From Micavibrio aeruginosavorus_D (GTDB taxonomy: Bacteria; Pseudomonadota; Alphaproteobacteria; Micavibrionales; Micavibrionaceae): a stretch of DNA of 64,000 nt. The stretch covers positions 1,798,001-1,862,000 of the forward strand of contig NZ_CP195303.1 of assembly GCF_051245535.1 (NCBI RefSeq), written 5' to 3'. The translations under genes and the position numbers were made by a program. Below are positions 62,030-64,000 of the stretch, in pieces. The notes under the pieces are model-generated. The model saw only the letters and a program-made list of their open reading frames with translations, was not told where the DNA came from and searched no databases. The stretch's first letter is position 1. Each line of letters opens with the position of its first letter.

Positions 62030-63394
62030 TTAGTCTTTATCGGTGCTTTGTTCAACATGGCTGAGGATATCCTGCGCCCGAATCCAGGGGGCGGAGCCTT
62101 TTTTCAAGCCTTGTGCGGCCACTTCGGCCTGACGTTTTGCATAGTCGTTATTTCGTTGCAGCAGCGCTTCCTCGGCCAGATGCAGACGGGCCATCGCGTC
62201 ATTGCCCTGTTTCCCGTAAGCGGTGGCCAACAGGCGATGCACGCGCGGCGAGCGCGTTTCGGTGCGCAGGGCTTTCTGCAACTGGGTGATCGCTTCATCC
62301 AGCGACGCATTCGATTCAATCAGCGCATGGGCGTAGGAAACGCGCAACAACGGCGCATTGGAATCCAGCGTCACGGCTTTGCGATAGAACGGCACCGCCT
62401 CTTTCACCTTGCCGAAATCGACCAGCATCTGGCCTTTCAGTTCGTTGAAATACGGGTTTTCCGGTTCGTCCTTCAGCAACGCATCCATCTGGCTCAGCGC
62501 GTCATTGACGCGGTTCTGGCGATAGGCGGCAATGGCGCGGGCATAACGCGCGGCCATCGATGTATCCCGGTCGGCATAGACCCATGGCACCTGTTCCGGC
62601 GTGATAAAGCCGACCAGCTTGGCAATCATGCGGGCGTGGTCTTCGTTCCAGACCGCAGGCACGGGCTTGGCGTTGTCAAAGCTGTTCCCCTGCAACACCG
62701 TTTCAACAGCCTGAATCCGGTCGCGGGTCAGCGGGTGGGTGCGGACATATTCAGATTGCTGGCTGGCGGGCAGCAATTCTTCATTTTCCATCTGTTTCAT
62801 AAAGCTGAGGAACCCGGCCCCGTTCATGCCCGCCTTGGACATATAAGACAGGCCTGCTTGGTCCGCGCTGGATTCCTGCACCCGGCTGAACGCCATAAAG
62901 CGCCGTTCCGCCATCGACCGCGACCCCATCGACACGGCCCCGGCCGCCCCGCCATCACCCGTGGCAATGGCTGCGCCAATCCCGATCAGGGCACCCAGAA
63001 TGGTTTCATAGGATGCTTCTTCCAAGGCCTGCCGGGTGCGGATCAAATGCCCGCCGCTGATGTGGCCCAATTCGTGGGCGATGACGCCGATCAATTCTTC
63101 CGGCGTTTTTGTGCGTTGAATCAAGCCGGTATAGATAAAAACATTCTGCCCCCCGGCGACGAAGGCGTTCAGGCTGGAATCCTGCACCAGAATGAAATTG
63201 ACCGATTTCGGGTCCAGCCCGGCGGCCAGAACCACGGGTTCGGTCCATATTTTGATGGTTTTTTCAATTTCCGTATCGCGAATCAAGGTGGGGCTGTTTT
63301 GCGCAAAACTGTCCCCGACCGTGCCCAGCAACAGCCCGGTCAACATCACAAAACCCAGAACAGGGCGCACCCCGCGACGACGGAACAATTTCAT
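62030..63394 (-). CDS. M48-family metallopeptidase with TPR repeats (BepA-like)
   Basis: 454 aa from the ATG at 63394 (GGGA just upstream; other starts four and 22 codons earlier are possible). A signal peptide ends at SFAQ. The zinc site is VIAHELGHISGGH; the third ligand region contains ESSADQAGLSYM (E-x2-AD). A C-terminal TPR region (about 300-450) follows. BepA-like proteins assist or degrade outer-membrane proteins. It heads the leftward run to accC. Confidence 0.93.
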   Translation of the reverse strand: MKLFRRRGVRPVLGFVMLTGLLLGTVGDSFAQNSPTLIRDTEIEKTIKIWTEPVVLAAGLDPKSVNFILVQDSSLNAFVAGGQNVFIYTGLIQRTKTPEELIGVIAHELGHISGGHLIRTRQALEEASYETILGALIGIGAAIATGDGGAAGAVSMGSRSMAERRFMAFSRVQESSADQAGLSYMSKAGMNGAGFLSFMKQMENEELLPASQQSEYVRTHPLTRDRIQAVETVLQGNSFDNAKPVPAVWNEDHARMIAKLVGFITPEQVPWVYADRDTSMAARYARAIAAYRQNRVNDALSQMDALLKDEPENPYFNELKGQMLVDFGKVKEAVPFYRKAVTLDSNAPLLRVSYAHALIESNASLDEAITQLQKALRTETRSPRVHRLLATAYGKQGNDAMARLHLAEEALLQRNNDYAKRQAEVAAQGLKKGSAPWIRAQDILSHVEQSTDKD

Positions 63395-63467
63395 GAATCC
63401 CAGCATTTCTGATAAATATGGTGCAAAGATGACGCAATGCCAGCCCGAACGGACCCCCAACTCTAAT

Positions 63468-63815
63468 ATGACCGCCCTTCTCTATCAATGGATTGATCTG
63501 ATCTGGATCCCGATTGCCTTGGTGGTGGTTCACCGCGGTCAGGTTTTGAAGAGTCTCGCCTTCATTCTAGCCTGTGTCCTAACCTTACGGACACAAATCG
63601 AGATTATGGAGTCGATCGGCAAGGGGGATGGCATCCTCCACTGGCTCGATATGGGTCTGTATGAACGCGGATTGATCATTTATGGCCTGTTAATAGGGGT
63701 TTTTCTTGTATTGGCGCACTTTTCCCCGCATACAAGGGGCGTAATCTTTCTAGCAGCGACCTTGTCCCTGTATGTACTGGGCCTCTGTGTTTCGATGCTT
63801 GCGATGGTGTTTTAA
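63468..63815 (+). CDS. Small four-helix membrane protein of unknown function
   Basis: 115 aa from the ATG at 63468; the longer frame upstream overlaps the M48 gene on the other strand and is not supported. Four hydrophobic helices at about 5-22, 28-42, 62-80 and 88-112. The C-terminus is hydrophobic. It starts divergently from the M48 gene and ends one base before rlmE, so it is cotranscribed with rlmE. Confidence 0.75.
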   Translation: MTALLYQWIDLIWIPIALVVVHRGQVLKSLAFILACVLTLRTQIEIMESIGKGDGILHWLDMGLYERGLIIYGLLIGVFLVLAHFSPHTRGVIFLAATLSLYVLGLCVSMLAMVF

Positions 63816-63816
63816 G

Positions 63817-64000
63817 ATGACTGAGAAAAAAGGTTCCGGCTCGGGTACGGGTTCAGGCTCCGGTACGGGCAATTTGCGCGGCAACCAGCGCAATGTGAAG
63901 GTCAAGAACAAGAGCTTGAAACTCTCCTCCCGCCGCTGGCTGCAACGCCAGTTGAACGATCCTTACGTGCTGGAAGCCCAGAAGGCGGGCTACCGCTCCC
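63817..64000 (+). CDS. rlmE: 23S rRNA 2'-O-methyltransferase RlmE (FtsJ), N-terminal part, runs off right edge
   Basis: The first 61 codons are visible. A Ser/Gly-rich start (GSGSGTGSGSGTG) leads to SSRRWLQRQLNDPYVLEAQKAGYRS, the conserved RlmE N-terminus. It methylates U2552 of 23S rRNA. The gene starts one base after the stop of the membrane protein gene. Confidence 0.85.
   Translation, partial: MTEKKGSGSGTGSGSGTGNLRGNQRNVKVKNKSLKLSSRRWLQRQLNDPYVLEAQKAGYRS

Noticed and set aside
62048..63412. 454-codon plus-strand ORF opposite the M48 peptidase
   Set aside because: It is the antisense shadow of a gene with a clear HELGH site and TPR region.
63192..63467. Upstream extension of the small membrane protein gene
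   Set aside because: It overlaps the M48 gene on the opposite strand and has no support; the ATG at 63468 starts the hydrophobic protein.

Overview
The window looks like a chromosomal segment of an alphaproteobacterium. The evidence is a GcrA cell-cycle regulator next to a cluster of GANTC (CcrM) sites, a single RelA/SpoT-type enzyme followed by rpoZ, the lepB-rnc-era chain, and aroQ-accB-accC in one run. Several traits (three secreted glycine-rich adhesin-like proteins in tandem, an island of predicted metallopeptidases, a YgaV/BigR-type sulfur switch) would suit a Micavibrio-like epibiotic predator. That placement is inference from gene content; no rRNA is present to test it.

Layout. 1-9.1 kb: the 5' part of a CHASE3 sensor gene, a BigR/YgaV-like repressor with a rhodanese partner and a divergent AhpD-like gene, a MliC-META lipoprotein, tag, an alcohol dehydrogenase, a YgiW-like protein, a structured intergenic element before a small HTH-like gene, a nitronate monooxygenase-like enzyme, a PhnA-like protein and a CNNM/CorC-type membrane protein. 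9.2-13.6 kb: a tryptophan/glycine repeat protein, a perR-katG operon with overlapping genes, and an OmpK/Tsx-like porin. 13.8-27.6 kb: tRNA-Tyr, an RlmB-type methyltransferase with a long repetitive RGG-like tail, GST, an MFS transporter, TraB/GumN, polA, a voltage-gated cation channel with a Cav-like filter, gpt with a histone-like lysine tail, an alpha/beta hydrolase and rpmI-rplT. Inverted-repeat elements of one or two families are dispersed between these genes.

27.7-41.5 kb: accessory material lies between rplT and pheT. It includes three tandem paralogous membrane proteins of an unrecognised family, three HExxH proteins, a peptidoglycan-binding-domain protein and small unknown genes, so pheS and pheT are about 4.5 kb apart. 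41.5-48.2 kb is mostly conserved: fadD, a double cold-shock protein, gcrA, era, rnc, lepB, acpS. 48.4-52.9 kb carries the three glycine-rich secreted proteins.

52.9-64 kb: a DUF2062 protein, rsh, rpoZ and a NYN-domain protein. A leftward run then follows: M48 peptidase, two DsbA-like proteins, PCuAC, aroQ, accB and accC. Between accB and accC sits a four-helix-bundle (S23/IVP-type) gene enclosed by perfect 19-bp inverted repeats, which looks like a small inserted element. The right edge holds a four-helix membrane protein and the start of rlmE.

The most notable points are the zincin island with an unusual junction (TAG directly followed by ATT in the same frame), the three-paralogue membrane family, the adhesin array, the S23 element in the acc operon, the GANTC cluster before gcrA, the Cav-like filter of the ion channel, and the structured element at 4920-5047.
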